Positions 52,537 through 61,663 are shown, counted from the first letter of the stretch. The stretch: DNA of 64,000 nucleotides from Neptuniibacter victor (GCA_027943745.1 AP025763.1:992001-1056000), one strand, 5' to 3'. Numbers and translations: made by a program. Notes: generated by a model from the sequence alone, not told the origin.

Positions 52537-53613
52537 ATGTTCAAAATGACTTATACAAAGACATTGGTAGCTGCAGCAGCATGTAGTGCTGTACTTGCAA
52601 TGCCTGCAATGGCGGCTGATAAAGTTTATAAACTTAAACTTGCGGAAACATGGCCAACAAATTTCCCAATTTTTGGTGATGCAACTAAGAACATGGCTGA
52701 CTTGGCAGATAAAATGTCTAATGGCCGTTTAAAAATTACTATCGATTCTTCGAACAAGCACAAAGCACCTTTCGGTGTGTTTGATATGGTGCGTTCTGGT
52801 CAGTACGACATGGGACATTCAGCGTCTTATTATTGGAAAGGTAAAGTCCCTAACACGCTATATTTCACAACAATGCCTTTCGGTATGACAGCACCTGAGC
52901 AGTATGGTTGGTTCTACCACGGCGGCGGTCAGGAGCTAATGGATGAGGTATACGGTAAATTCAATCTAATGTCCTTCCCAGGTGGTAACACCGGTAACCA
53001 GATGGGCGGTTGGTTCCAGAAAGAGATTAATACCTTGGATGACCTAAAAGGTCTGAAAATGCGTATTCCTGGTTTTGCGGGCGAAGTACTTGCAAAGCTA
53101 GGTGCTAAACCTACGAATATCCCAGCGGGCGAACTTTATACTGCACTAGAGCGTCGCACGATTGATGCGTTGGAGTGGGTAGGTCCTTCTCTTGATCTAC
53201 GTATGGGCTTCCATAAAATTGCACCGTACTACTACACAGGTTGGCATGAGCCTGCAACAGAGTTGCAGTTCCTAATCAATAAGAAGAAGTTTGAGAAACT
53301 GCCAGCAGATCTGCAGCAGATTCTAAAAACTGCAATGCGCACTGCCGCATATGATATGTACATCCAGTCTTACCACGCTTCTGGTGAAAACTGGGCGAGT
53401 ATGAAAACAGAATTTCCTGATATAGAGGTTAAATCCTTCCCTGCGGATGTAATTTCTGCCATGCGTAAAGCGAACGACGAGCTACTAGCTGAAAAAGCTG
53501 CAGCAGATCCTCTTGCTAAGAAAATCCTAGATTCACAGTCTGCTTACATGGGCAAATCACGTGCGTGGACTGATATATCAGATAAAGCTTACTTAAACAG
53601 TTTGTCTAAGTAA
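52537..53613 (+). CDS. TRAP transporter substrate-binding protein (DctP, TakP-like), copy 1
   Basis: The 358-residue protein has a signal peptide (cleaved after MPAMAA) and a full DctP fold. The segment GLKMRIPGFAGEVLAKLGA followed by ALERRTIDALEWVGPSLDL matches the TakP-like subgroup, members of which bind 2-oxo acids such as pyruvate, so an organic acid substrate is likely. It is followed by genes for the small and large TRAP membrane subunits. A second, very similar binding protein is encoded downstream at 55833. The gap to dctQ holds two stable hairpins. Confidence 0.92.
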   Translation: MFKMTYTKTLVAAAACSAVLAMPAMAADKVYKLKLAETWPTNFPIFGDATKNMADLADKMSNGRLKITIDSSNKHKAPFGVFDMVRSGQYDMGHSASYYWKGKVPNTLYFTTMPFGMTAPEQYGWFYHGGGQELMDEVYGKFNLMSFPGGNTGNQMGGWFQKEINTLDDLKGLKMRIPGFAGEVLAKLGAKPTNIPAGELYTALERRTIDALEWVGPSLDLRMGFHKIAPYYYTGWHEPATELQFLINKKKFEKLPADLQQILKTAMRTAAYDMYIQSYHASGENWASMKTEFPDIEVKSFPADVISAMRKANDELLAEKAAADPLAKKILDSQSAYMGKSRAWTDISDKAYLNSLSK

Positions 53614-53626
53614 GAGAACAGTGTAT

Positions 53627-53653
53627 AAGGTTGGCTTAGAAAAGGCCGACCTT
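53627..53653 (+). terminator. Hairpin 1 between dctP and dctQ
   Basis: AAGGTTGGCTT and AGGCCGACCTT form a stem with one G-T pair directly after the dctP stop. No long T-run follows, so it may stabilise the dctP mRNA end or weakly attenuate, favouring excess binding protein over the membrane subunits. Confidence 0.5.
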
Positions 53654-53689
53654 AAATAACTGTCGGTTTTAAAGTCGAAGAACCCCCTC

Positions 53690-53728
53690 GTTGGCATCCC
53701 GGGCGTCATCCCGGTTCGGGGTGCCAAC
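53690..53728 (+). terminator. Hairpin 2 between dctP and dctQ
   Basis: GTTGGCATCCCG and CGGGGTGCCAAC pair over about 12 bp (one G-T). The stem ends 22 bp before the dctQ ATG and contains no ribosome-binding site. It has no T-run. Differential stability of the operon transcript is the likely role. Confidence 0.5.
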
Positions 53729-53750
53729 ATCTAATTTTCTAGGAGCCCAC

Positions 53751-54287
53751 ATGTTTCTATTGAGACTGGAGCAAGTGATCAACAGCTTTTCTGAGCTGAT
53801 GGGTAAGATCTCTGCAGTCCTGTTTGTATTTATGCTCTTTAACGTCTTTATCGACGTTGTAATGCGCTATGTTTTTAATGATGTCTCGATAGGGATGCAA
53901 GAGATGGAATGGCATCTTTATGCCGCAGTATTTATGTTAGGTGTTCCCTATACGCTTAAAGCGGGTGGACACGTTCGTGTAGATCTTATCTATGAACGTT
54001 TAAGTGCTAAAACTAAAGCACTGATTGATATGCTTGGTTGTTTAGTTTTACTGCTTCCTTTTTGTGGGCTTGTCGCATGGTACGGCGTAGATTTCGCCCG
54101 CGAATCATTTGAACTAGGTGAGACATCTGGAGATCCAGGTGGTTTGCCCTATCGTTGGTTAATAAAGTCTGTGATCCCTTTTGCATTTTTTGCCATGTTT
54201 ATTAGTGGTGTCGGTCTTTTCCTTAAATCTTTAAACATCTACTTGGGCCATAGCCAGGGCGATGATTATCAACCACCACAACATTAA
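53751..54287 (+). CDS. TRAP transporter small permease subunit (DctQ)
   Basis: From ATG 53751 (178 residues; TAGGAG 5 nt upstream) it has four TM helices and the DctQ motif MQEMEWHLYAAVFMLGVPYT. The open frame runs on upstream, but the added residues are encoded by hairpin sequence and lack a start with a Shine-Dalgarno. It works with DctM in the inner membrane. It lies 12 bp before dctM. Confidence 0.9.
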   Translation: MFLLRLEQVINSFSELMGKISAVLFVFMLFNVFIDVVMRYVFNDVSIGMQEMEWHLYAAVFMLGVPYTLKAGGHVRVDLIYERLSAKTKALIDMLGCLVLLLPFCGLVAWYGVDFARESFELGETSGDPGGLPYRWLIKSVIPFAFFAMFISGVGLFLKSLNIYLGHSQGDDYQPPQH

Positions 54288-54299
54288 GAGGGCATATAA

Positions 54300-55589
54300 A
54301 TGATTGGTATTGTCATGTTTGCAGTGGCTCTGTTGATGCTGCTTGTTGGTTTCCCCGTTGCTTTTACTTTTGGTGGTGTTGCGTTGATCTTCGGTGTATT
54401 TGCCGAAGGCGCTGAAATGTTTGCTTTTATGCCGTTCCGTATTCAAAGCATCATGGAAAATACGGTATTGATGGCGGTTCCCTTGTTTATCTTTATGGGG
54501 ATCGTATTACAGAAAACTCAGTTGGCTGAGCAGCTTTTAGAGTCAATGGGTAAGTTGTTTGGTGGCGTTCGTGGTGGTCTAGCGATCTCTACTGTTTTGG
54601 TTGGTGCTCTTCTTGCCGCATCGACGGGGGTTGTTGGTGCATCTGTTGTTGCGATGGGTCTGATCTCGTTACCTGTCATGTTGAAGTACAAATACGACAA
54701 GTCTTTGGCTTGCGGTACGATTTGTGCCTCCGGTACGTTGGGACAGATTATCCCACCCTCAATTATCTTAATTATTCTTGGTGATGTTCTTGGTATCCCA
54801 GTAGGCGATCTATTTAAAGCCGCTGTTGGTCCAGGTCTTATCTTGATTGGTGTTTATGTTATTTACATCCTGATCTATAGCTACGTGAAGCCGGAAGCTG
54901 CACCCGCGCTTCCACTAGATGATGATGTTGAGAACAAGCGTGAACAGTATATAAAAGCATTAAAAGCGATTGTTCCACCGTTAGCGCTGATTCTGATTGT
55001 TTTAGGTTCGATTTTTGCGGGAATAGCAACGCCGACAGAGTCGTCTGCTTTGGGTGGTGTAGGTGCGATTGTGCTTGCGGCGATGTATCGGCAGTTTAGT
55101 TGGAAGATGGTTTTTGAATCCTCTAAAGAGACGATTAAAGTTACAGCCATGGTATTTGCTATCTTATTGGGTGCAACGGCGTTTTCTATGGCGTTTACCT
55201 ATACAGGTGGTGATTATATCGTTGAGGAGGTTCTGACCGATCTGCCAGGTGGTGCTCAAGGCTTCTTGATCTTGTCTATGTTGGCGATTTTGATATTGGG
55301 CTTCTTCATCGATTTTGTTGAAATTAGCTTTATCATTGTTCCAATACTAGCGCCGGTTGCTGATGCGTTAGGTATTGCGCCAGTATGGTTTGCGATTCTT
55401 ATTGCTATGAATTTGCAAACCAGTTTCTTAACACCTCCATTTGGATTTAGTTTGTTCTACTTGAAAGGGGTTGCCCCTCCTCAAGTTAAAACAATGGATA
55501 TTTATCGTGGTGTCATGCCGTTTATCATCATGCAGGTTGCGGTGGTAATTTCGATTCTTTTATTCCCTGCATTCTATGGGCTTACTTAA
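54300..55589 (+). CDS. TRAP transporter large permease subunit (DctM)
   Basis: The 429-residue protein has about 12 TM helices and the DctM signatures LVGFPVAFTFGGVALIFG, IIPPSIILIILGDVLGIPVG and SFLTPPFGFSLFYLKGVAP. It is the Na+-coupled transport subunit of the TRAP system. Full length and motifs leave no doubt on family. A strong terminator follows about 120 bp downstream. Confidence 0.94.
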   Translation: MIGIVMFAVALLMLLVGFPVAFTFGGVALIFGVFAEGAEMFAFMPFRIQSIMENTVLMAVPLFIFMGIVLQKTQLAEQLLESMGKLFGGVRGGLAISTVLVGALLAASTGVVGASVVAMGLISLPVMLKYKYDKSLACGTICASGTLGQIIPPSIILIILGDVLGIPVGDLFKAAVGPGLILIGVYVIYILIYSYVKPEAAPALPLDDDVENKREQYIKALKAIVPPLALILIVLGSIFAGIATPTESSALGGVGAIVLAAMYRQFSWKMVFESSKETIKVTAMVFAILLGATAFSMAFTYTGGDYIVEEVLTDLPGGAQGFLILSMLAILILGFFIDFVEISFIIVPILAPVADALGIAPVWFAILIAMNLQTSFLTPPFGFSLFYLKGVAPPQVKTMDIYRGVMPFIIMQVAVVISILLFPAFYGLT

Positions 55590-55642
55590 TCGGGTTTCGT
55601 TGTTTTTTACGGTTGAGTGGCCGCTATCACTCTCATCTCTCA

Positions 55643-55658
55643 GGGCCGGAAACGGCCC
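55643..55658 (+). other. GNRA-loop hairpin after dctM
   Basis: GGGCCG and CGGCCC flank a GAAA tetraloop, a very stable RNA hairpin 54 bp after the dctM stop. It has no T-run and could protect the transcript end from 3' exonucleases. Confidence 0.5.
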
Positions 55659-55710
55659 GAATTATGGTTCATTCCCATTGTCCTTTCTCATGTATGAGAA
55701 CTGATTGGAC

Positions 55711-55737
55711 TGCCCCGTTTTACGGGGCATTTTTTTA
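55711..55737 (+). terminator. Rho-independent terminator of the dctPQM operon
   Basis: TGCCCCGT and ACGGGGCA with a short loop form a GC-rich stem followed by seven T. It separates dctM from the second binding-protein gene, which must have its own promoter in the next 95 bp. Confidence 0.9.
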
Positions 55738-55832
55738 TCAAAATAACATGTTAATTAATTGAGACTAGGGGCTCATCGTATTACTATGGAAGGGTATAAA
55801 CGCAGGATTAAATGAAGGGAAAGGATAAATAA

Positions 55833-56912
55833 ATGTCCACGAAAAAATATAATAAACTGTTTACCGGCGTATCGCTTTGCTGCGCGATGTTTGCTACTTC
55901 TTTTGCGCAAGCAGAAGATAAAGTATATCGCTTAAAACTTGCTGAAACATGGGGCCCTAATACCCCAATTTTAGGTGAAACGACTAAGAATATGGCTGCG
56001 CTTGCAGACTCTATGTCTAACGGTCGCCTAAAAATTACAATCGATTCAGCGAATAAACATAAAGCACCATTTGGTGTTTTTGATATGGTGAGAGCAGGCC
56101 AATATGATATTGGTCATTCAGCGTCTTACTACTGGAAAGGTAAAGTGCCTAATACGCTTTATTTTACCACCATGCCATTTGGCATGACTGCGCCTGAGCA
56201 GTACGGCTGGTTCTATCATGGCGAAGGCCAGGATCTGATGAATGAAGTATACGGCAAGTTTGGTATGTACTCATTCCCAGGCGGTAATACTGGTGTTCAG
56301 ATGGGTGGTTGGTTTCAAAAAGAGATCAATTCACTGGATGATGTTAAAGGTCTAAAAATCCGTATTCCAGGTTTTGCTGGAGAGGTTTGGGCTAAGTTAG
56401 GTGCTAAACCTGTAAATATCGCCCCTGGTGATCTTTATACGGCACTTGAACGTCGTACGGTTGATGCCGTTGAGTGGGTTGGCCCATCGTTAGATATTCG
56501 TATGGGTTTCCACAAAATTGCACCGATCTACTATACCGGTTGGCATGAGCCTGCAAGTGAATTGCAGTTTATGGTTAACAAGAAAAAGTTTGAGAAGCTG
56601 CCTGCAGATCTTCAACAAATCTTGAAAACTGCCATGCGTACATCTGCTTACGATATGTATATCCAAACGCACCATGAATCAGGTGTAAGTTGGGATAGCA
56701 TGAAGAAAGAGTTCCCGAATATTCAGGTGAAATCTTTCCCGACAGATGTTATCGATGCAATGCGTAAAGTAAACGGTGAATTGCTAGCAGAACGTGCGGC
56801 AAAAGATCCTTTGGCTAAGCGTATTCAGGAATCTCAGGCTGAGTACATGCGTAAGGCTCGTGCTTGGACAGAGATCTCTGATAAAGCTTACCTAAACAGC
56901 ATTTCTAAGTAA
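55833..56912 (+). CDS. TRAP transporter substrate-binding protein (DctP, TakP-like), copy 2
   Basis: The 359-residue paralogue of the protein at 52537 has a different signal peptide (ends SFAQAE), but the mature parts are almost superimposable (same SNGRLKITIDSxNKHKAPFG and PFGMTAPEQYGWFYHG segments). The DNA differs mainly at synonymous sites, so the duplication is not very recent. Small changes lie near the pocket (PATELQFLIN versus PASELQFMVN). It has its own Shine-Dalgarno and follows a terminator, so it is regulated separately. It probably shares the DctQM permease. Confidence 0.92.
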   Translation: MSTKKYNKLFTGVSLCCAMFATSFAQAEDKVYRLKLAETWGPNTPILGETTKNMAALADSMSNGRLKITIDSANKHKAPFGVFDMVRAGQYDIGHSASYYWKGKVPNTLYFTTMPFGMTAPEQYGWFYHGEGQDLMNEVYGKFGMYSFPGGNTGVQMGGWFQKEINSLDDVKGLKIRIPGFAGEVWAKLGAKPVNIAPGDLYTALERRTVDAVEWVGPSLDIRMGFHKIAPIYYTGWHEPASELQFMVNKKKFEKLPADLQQILKTAMRTSAYDMYIQTHHESGVSWDSMKKEFPNIQVKSFPTDVIDAMRKVNGELLAERAAKDPLAKRIQESQAEYMRKARAWTEISDKAYLNSISK

Positions 56913-56963
56913 GAAAATGGGGAGATTTTGATACGCCCAGCAGGCTCGAATATCAAGATCTCT

Positions 56964-57824
56964 TTAGCTTACTTCGTGTAATGCATTAGCAAGCCCAGCG
57001 TGAATAATATGCTGGGCTTGTTTTTCGTCTTTCACCAATATCGAACCACAAAATGCTAAGGAATTTAGCGAGATATCTGCAAAACACTCCCTTGTTCTCG
57101 GCACCAAGAGCATCCATTCTTGGGTTAGTAGAAGATTGTAAGCTTTCTCTATTTGATCTCCTTTTACTTCAATACCTAAAGTCATTCGTAATCTGTCGTA
57201 CAGATGCTTGAGTTGAATAGCTGCATCTTGGTGTTGGTTTTTATCGTGTGTGAATAGCTTGCTTGGCAAGGCGATAGCCGCATGTTGGAAGGGTAGAGAA
57301 GGCAGTGTCCGCGGTACTTCATCGTGCAGATCTTTAAATTCGGGTGCGAATGGTATGAGTTGCTCAACTGCTTTTGGCAGTTGGATTAATTGTATATGTT
57401 TATGTTGTTGACTGGCCCCAGCTTTCGCGCCGCTGTTATAAAATGCCAATGCGGGTCCCTCTGACATACATAGCTGAAGAGCGGAAAAATCGTCTAGGGT
57501 TAGGACCGATTGTTGTTCTTCAAAAGCTTTAGTGACCAGTAAAAGGTGATCATCAAGGACATTATATTTATTCAATAAGCATTTATGTTTGCTGCCAATG
57601 TCACCGATATAAAGCGCGGGATCATGGGGTAAAAAAGGATTGCTAATCGGGTGTTTCCCTTTAGATGATGTCGGCTTTTTGGCGAGGTAGCTTAGTTGAT
57701 GTATATGGAAAGAGAGGTGGGCATCACTGACGGATGTTAATGATGTATCTAAGCTTTGAAGCGCGCCACTTTGTATCGCTTTAGTGGCGACAGTTGCTGC
57801 GTCTTTCCACAATGAGAAATCCAT
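56964..57824 (-). CDS. ATP adenylyltransferase (Ap4A phosphorylase-like, HIT superfamily)
   Basis: The 286-residue protein carries the family motif GASQQHKHIQLIQLP with the catalytic HxHxQ (H141, H143, Q145), preceded by NKYNVLDDHLLLVT. These enzymes cleave Ap4A with phosphate into ATP and ADP, lowering this stress nucleotide. AAGGAGA lies 7 nt before the ATG. It is a single gene, convergent with the second TRAP binding protein. Confidence 0.9.
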   Translation of the reverse strand: MDFSLWKDAATVATKAIQSGALQSLDTSLTSVSDAHLSFHIHQLSYLAKKPTSSKGKHPISNPFLPHDPALYIGDIGSKHKCLLNKYNVLDDHLLLVTKAFEEQQSVLTLDDFSALQLCMSEGPALAFYNSGAKAGASQQHKHIQLIQLPKAVEQLIPFAPEFKDLHDEVPRTLPSLPFQHAAIALPSKLFTHDKNQHQDAAIQLKHLYDRLRMTLGIEVKGDQIEKAYNLLLTQEWMLLVPRTRECFADISLNSLAFCGSILVKDEKQAQHIIHAGLANALHEVS

Positions 57825-57926
57825 CGGGTGTTCTCCTTAAGAGTGCTTTATACTGATAATTATAGTGATATATCAATCGACTGAGTACTAAGCCGCTTTT
57901 TACCTTTAGGGTCGTTTTTAGATTTT

Positions 57927-59282
57927 ATGAAACATGTTTCCGCTTCTTTAAAAGCAAAAATATTACTCTTATCTATCTTGCCTCTCATCGTAGTAACGAT
58001 TGCGATTACGATGATCAGCTTGAATCAAGCGCGAATTCTTTCTGAGCAAGAGATCAACACGTTTGAAGAAAACCTTCTTCGATCTAAGCATCAAGAGCTG
58101 CGTCATTATGTTGCTTTAGCGATGAACTCTATCGAGCACTTGGTCAAGGATGCGAAGCCTGGAGACCTTTACGCCGAGTATGAAGTAAAACGCATATTAC
58201 AGAGTTTAACTTATGGTGAAGATGGTTATTTTTTTGTTTATGACCGTGAGGGAACTAACCTAGTTCACCCTATACAGCCGCAGCTTGTAGGCCAAAATTT
58301 AATGGGCTTGCAAGATGCAAATGGTAAGTATGTTGTACGTGATTTGATCGATTTGGCGGAAAAAGGGGGCGGCTTTTATCGCTATTTATGGCAGAAGCCC
58401 TCTAAAGATGAGTTGGAAGAAAAACTTAGTTTTGTAGTGCAGGTCCCCAAGTTTAATTGGATGATGGGGACGGGGCTTTATATCGATGATATAGCTAAAG
58501 AGGTGGCGGCTACACGTCTTAAAGTTACGCGTAATATACGGAATACCTTCTTCACTGTTGTGGTTATTCTATCGGGTACGATTATCATTATCGCTCTTGT
58601 GGGCGTCGCTATTAATATGCATGCTTCGCAATTAGCGGATGTACGTTTACGTGAGCTTGCCCATCGTTATGTACAGTTTCAAGTGAGTCAGCGACGAAAT
58701 TTTGCACGAGAGCTGCACGATGGAATCAACCAGCTGATGGTGTCAGTTAAATTCCGACTGGAACTTGCGAGGGATAAGTTAGGCAAAGATGATGATTCAG
58801 CCGTGAATGATATCAGTAAAGGGTGTGATGTTTTGAATATGGCGATTCAAGAAGTGCGACGTATATCGCATGATCTGAGGCCGATTCAATTAGATGACTT
58901 GGGTTTAGAATCAGCCCTTTATAGCATGACATCGGACTTTGCTGAACGAACAGAAATTGATATGAACGTTCGCTTGGAATTGCCAGAAAGACGACTGCCT
59001 GATGATATTGAGATTAGCTTGTATCGAATCGTGCAAGAAGCGCTAACTAACATTGAAAAGCATGCACAAGCTGAACATGTCGGTGTAAGAATTTGGTCGA
59101 GAGAGGGCCATATTTGGGTTGAGGTTTCCGATGATGGGGTGGGGTTTGTGCCTGATAAGACTGAATCGGGCATAGGGCTTTTGAATATGCGTGAAAGGAC
59201 GGAATTGCTAAGTGGGCGCTTTAGTCTAAAAAGCAGAGCGGGTTTCGGTACTAAAATTAGAGCTGGTTTTGCAATTATATAG
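57927..59282 (+). CDS. Cache-domain histidine kinase, NarX/DegS type (HisKA_3)
   Basis: This 451-residue protein has a TM at about 10-32, a periplasmic single-Cache domain (about 35-200: YGEDGYFFVYDREGTNLVHP, NWMMGTGLYIDDI), a second TM at about 207-230, a HisKA_3 domain with the phospho-histidine in ARELHDGINQ (H264) and an HATPase_c domain (EALTNIEKHAQA, VSDDGVGF, GIGLLNMRERTELL). Cache domains of this class often bind small carboxylates. The response regulator gene follows directly, so they form one pair. Confidence 0.92.
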   Translation: MKHVSASLKAKILLLSILPLIVVTIAITMISLNQARILSEQEINTFEENLLRSKHQELRHYVALAMNSIEHLVKDAKPGDLYAEYEVKRILQSLTYGEDGYFFVYDREGTNLVHPIQPQLVGQNLMGLQDANGKYVVRDLIDLAEKGGGFYRYLWQKPSKDELEEKLSFVVQVPKFNWMMGTGLYIDDIAKEVAATRLKVTRNIRNTFFTVVVILSGTIIIIALVGVAINMHASQLADVRLRELAHRYVQFQVSQRRNFARELHDGINQLMVSVKFRLELARDKLGKDDDSAVNDISKGCDVLNMAIQEVRRISHDLRPIQLDDLGLESALYSMTSDFAERTEIDMNVRLELPERRLPDDIEISLYRIVQEALTNIEKHAQAEHVGVRIWSREGHIWVEVSDDGVGFVPDKTESGIGLLNMRERTELLSGRFSLKSRAGFGTKIRAGFAII

Positions 59283-59300
59283 TTGACGGAAAACCTAAAG

Positions 59301-59954
59301 ATGATTGAAAAAAGAATCCGAGTTGTATTGGTAGATGACCACCCTTTAGTGCTAGACGGGATAAACGCTCGTCTTGAAGGGGAGCCCACGCTAGAAGTCG
59401 TCGGTATGGCTAATGACGGCAAACAAGCGTTGTCGATGGCAGCGGAGCTGAAGCCGGATGTCGTACTGATGGATATTTCTATGCCAGTGATGAATGGATT
59501 CGAGGCGGCTGAGCGCTTCCACCAAGAGCTGCCTGATGTAAAAGTACTTATTTTAAGTATGCATGATGATCGAGAGTATATCGTCAAATTGATCAAGTGC
59601 GGTGCTGCGGGGTATGTTTTAAAAGATGTCTCATCTTCAGAGCTTATTTCTGCTATCGAGACGGTCTATCGTGGCGGTACTTATTTTAGCTCTGGAGCTT
59701 CACAAACTTTATTTAGCCAGTTTGATCAGGAACGAAACGCACAGCCAGATGTAGTGCAAGAAGCATTAACTGGGCGAGAAAAAGATGTGCTTAAGCTGGT
59801 GGCGGAAGGTAACAGCAACAAAGAGATCGCGCGTGCTTTAGATATCTCAGTACGTACGGTTGAAACGCATCGTCAAAATATTAAACAAAAACTGGATATT
59901 CATACTGCAGCAGGGCTTACTCGTTATGCAATAGAAAATGCATTAGTTGATTAG
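59301..59954 (+). CDS. NarL/FixJ-type response regulator
   Basis: Numbered from ATG 59301 (217 residues): a receiver domain with the phosphoacceptor in VVLMDISMP (D58) and a LuxR-type helix-turn-helix at the C-terminus (LTGREKDVLKLVAEGNSNKE, then SVRTVETHRQNI). A TTG directly after the kinase stop (59283) is an alternative start, but neither has a strong Shine-Dalgarno. It should regulate promoters when phosphorylated by the upstream Cache kinase; targets are not evident. Confidence 0.9.
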   Translation: MIEKRIRVVLVDDHPLVLDGINARLEGEPTLEVVGMANDGKQALSMAAELKPDVVLMDISMPVMNGFEAAERFHQELPDVKVLILSMHDDREYIVKLIKCGAAGYVLKDVSSSELISAIETVYRGGTYFSSGASQTLFSQFDQERNAQPDVVQEALTGREKDVLKLVAEGNSNKEIARALDISVRTVETHRQNIKQKLDIHTAAGLTRYAIENALVD

Positions 59955-60067
59955 TGAGTGACTTCACTGTAATCGTGGGGCTTAGGTATACTCATTAATC
60001 GCACGCCCACCTTATCAAACTGATCTTACTTATCTCGAGAGCTTCTAAATTTAGTTATTTTTCTCTC

Positions 60068-60083
60068 TGTAGCATTTGTTACA
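60068..60083 (+). promoter_or_regulatory. Crp/Fnr-type operator half-matched: TGTAG-N6-TTACA
   Basis: TGTAGCATTTGTTACA has the exact 5-6-5 geometry of Crp/Fnr sites and one mismatch to TGTAA-N6-TTACA. Its centre is about 64 bp before the DUF4242 ATG. With a start of transcription near 60114-60117 it would lie around -40, the class II activator position. Confidence 0.55.
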
Positions 60084-60099
60084 GAAGGTTCTAGTCGCC

Positions 60100-60115
60100 T
60101 GTAATACCTTTTACA
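60100..60115 (+). promoter_or_regulatory. Crp/Fnr-type operator TGTAA-N6-TTACA upstream of DUF4242
   Basis: TGTAATACCTTTTACA is a perfect TGTAA-N6-TTACA dyad, 32 bp (three helical turns) after the first site. It overlaps a possible -10 (TAATAC). It has the same architecture as the site before the DUF4142 gene, and a Crp/Fnr regulator is encoded between the two loci. Confidence 0.6.
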
Positions 60116-60139
60116 TACTGGTTTTATAGGAGAGAAAAA

Positions 60140-60442
60140 ATGCAAAAAATGAAGCTTTTCGTGGATACCCACGATGTTAAAACTGAGACATTTCCAGAAA
60201 GTATCTCGCCGGAAGAATTCGCCGATTTCTATGTGAATTATAAAGATATCTGCGCACAAGAATCGGTCGTTCCCTTACAAATTTTTACTGGGGTAGAAGC
60301 AGGTAAAGCCTTCTGTCTGACATTAGCGCAAGATGCCGAATCGGTAGAACGTGCACATCAGCGTCTAGGTCTGCCCTTTGACAGTATTACGGAGGTGAAA
60401 ACAGTATCGCCTGGTGATCTCTTCTTTGCAGATGCGTCTTAA
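60140..60442 (+). CDS. DUF4242 family protein
   Basis: The 100-residue protein matches DUF4242: KLFVDTHDVKTETFPES, EEFADFYVNY, GKAFCLTLAQDAESVERAHQ and GLPFDSITEVKTVSPGDLFF. Some members are annotated as nickel-binding; I cannot confirm a metal site here. It has a good GGAG Shine-Dalgarno, and the peroxidase gene starts 12 bp after its stop. It probably belongs to the regulon of the Crp/Fnr protein because two dyads precede it. Confidence 0.85.
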   Translation: MQKMKLFVDTHDVKTETFPESISPEEFADFYVNYKDICAQESVVPLQIFTGVEAGKAFCLTLAQDAESVERAHQRLGLPFDSITEVKTVSPGDLFFADAS

Positions 60443-60454
60443 GAGGGGCTGGTG

Positions 60455-61663
60455 ATGAAAAAGAAACCTCAGGTAATGAGTGTCGGTGGCAATATTCACA
60501 AACCACGTCAGGAAGTGAGATGGTTTGTTGTCATCTGCTTGTTTGTCTTGGTGGTGTTTTTAGGCATAAAAATCACTGTTATTGCCTTTCTAAATTCAGT
60601 ACCTGAAAGTTTCTTTTCATTATCGGATACACAAAGCGATCGATCGCTTAATCATGCTCCTGATCGTTTTCCATTTGCAGAACAGGCATCACAAAGTGGT
60701 GAGTATCATTGGCTGAGCCTGCCGAATACGGCCCCAGCGCCTAGTGATAACCCCACGACGCCTTCGAAAGTGAGGTTAGGCGAAACACTTTTTTTTGATA
60801 AAAATTTGTCTGCTGATCGGTCCTTGGCTTGTGAATCTTGCCATCGGTTATATGAGCATGCTGGAGCCGATGGGGCTTCGGTATCTACGGGCATTAGGCA
60901 GCAGAAAGGCGATAAGAATGCGCCAACGGTTTGGAATACAGCGTTCCAGAAACGATTCTTTTGGGATGGGCGTGCGGTATCGCTCGAAGAGCAGGCATTA
61001 AAACCTTTTCTTAATCCTATCGAGATGGGTATGGAATCATCGCAAGCGATAGTGGATAGAGTAAAAGAGCAGCCGAAATATGAAGCACTGTTTAGCGCTG
61101 CGTTCACAGGCGAAACAGACATAACAATTGAGAAAATAACGCAGGCCATTGCCAGTTTCGAACGCACCTTAATAACGAATGATTCACCCTATGACGATTT
61201 TGTGAGAGGAGATAGAAGTGCATTATCTCAGCAGCAGTTAAATGGTATGGCGCTGTTTTCAGAAGTAGGCTGCACACATTGTCATTTTGGTCCGAATTTT
61301 AGTGCGGCCAGTGTTTTTAATCCCGGGCTCCCCTTTCGAATATTTCCGGCAAATGAAACTCCGTTGATCAAAAAGTATGGCTTTGGGGGACTTCCGCCTA
61401 AAGAGAAAGTCTGGCGGGTACCCACATTACGAAATGTAGAGCTCACCGGGCCATGGTTGCATAATGGTTCTGTTAAAGAGCTACGGGATGTTGTGAAAAT
61501 TATGTCGCAAGCCCAGCTTGGTCGATCGCACTCACGGGAATTTATCTGGTCGGGAAGTACCCTAGATCTATTAGAAAATCCAGATCTTACGGATACGCAA
61601 GTAGATGACATCGTTGCGTTCTTGAAATCATTAAGCAGTAAGCGTCTCTCGAAGGCAGGTTAG
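60455..61663 (+). CDS. Membrane-anchored di-heme cytochrome c peroxidase-like protein
   Basis: From ATG 60455 (402 residues; GAGGGG 6 nt upstream) it has a basic cytoplasmic start, one TM (about 23-46) and the MauG/CcpA peroxidase domain with heme sites CESCH (126-130) and CTHCH (273-277), plus VRLGETLFFDKNLS and FWDGRAVSLEEQAL. It should reduce hydrogen peroxide in the periplasm with electrons from cytochrome c, or modify a protein as MauG does. The N-terminal anchor in place of a cleaved signal is a feature of one subgroup. It forms an operon with DUF4242. Confidence 0.9.
   Translation: MKKKPQVMSVGGNIHKPRQEVRWFVVICLFVLVVFLGIKITVIAFLNSVPESFFSLSDTQSDRSLNHAPDRFPFAEQASQSGEYHWLSLPNTAPAPSDNPTTPSKVRLGETLFFDKNLSADRSLACESCHRLYEHAGADGASVSTGIRQQKGDKNAPTVWNTAFQKRFFWDGRAVSLEEQALKPFLNPIEMGMESSQAIVDRVKEQPKYEALFSAAFTGETDITIEKITQAIASFERTLITNDSPYDDFVRGDRSALSQQQLNGMALFSEVGCTHCHFGPNFSAASVFNPGLPFRIFPANETPLIKKYGFGGLPPKEKVWRVPTLRNVELTGPWLHNGSVKELRDVVKIMSQAQLGRSHSREFIWSGSTLDLLENPDLTDTQVDDIVAFLKSLSSKRLSKAG

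Noticed and set aside
55685-55700. TTCTCATGTATGAGAA palindrome considered as an operator
   Set aside because: It lies between the dctM stop and its terminator, where a transcribed hairpin is more likely, and no second copy was seen.
58919-59596. 225-codon minus-strand frame across the histidine kinase and response regulator genes
   Set aside because: It lies antisense to two genes with unmistakable motifs and its translation is Ser-rich without any domain.
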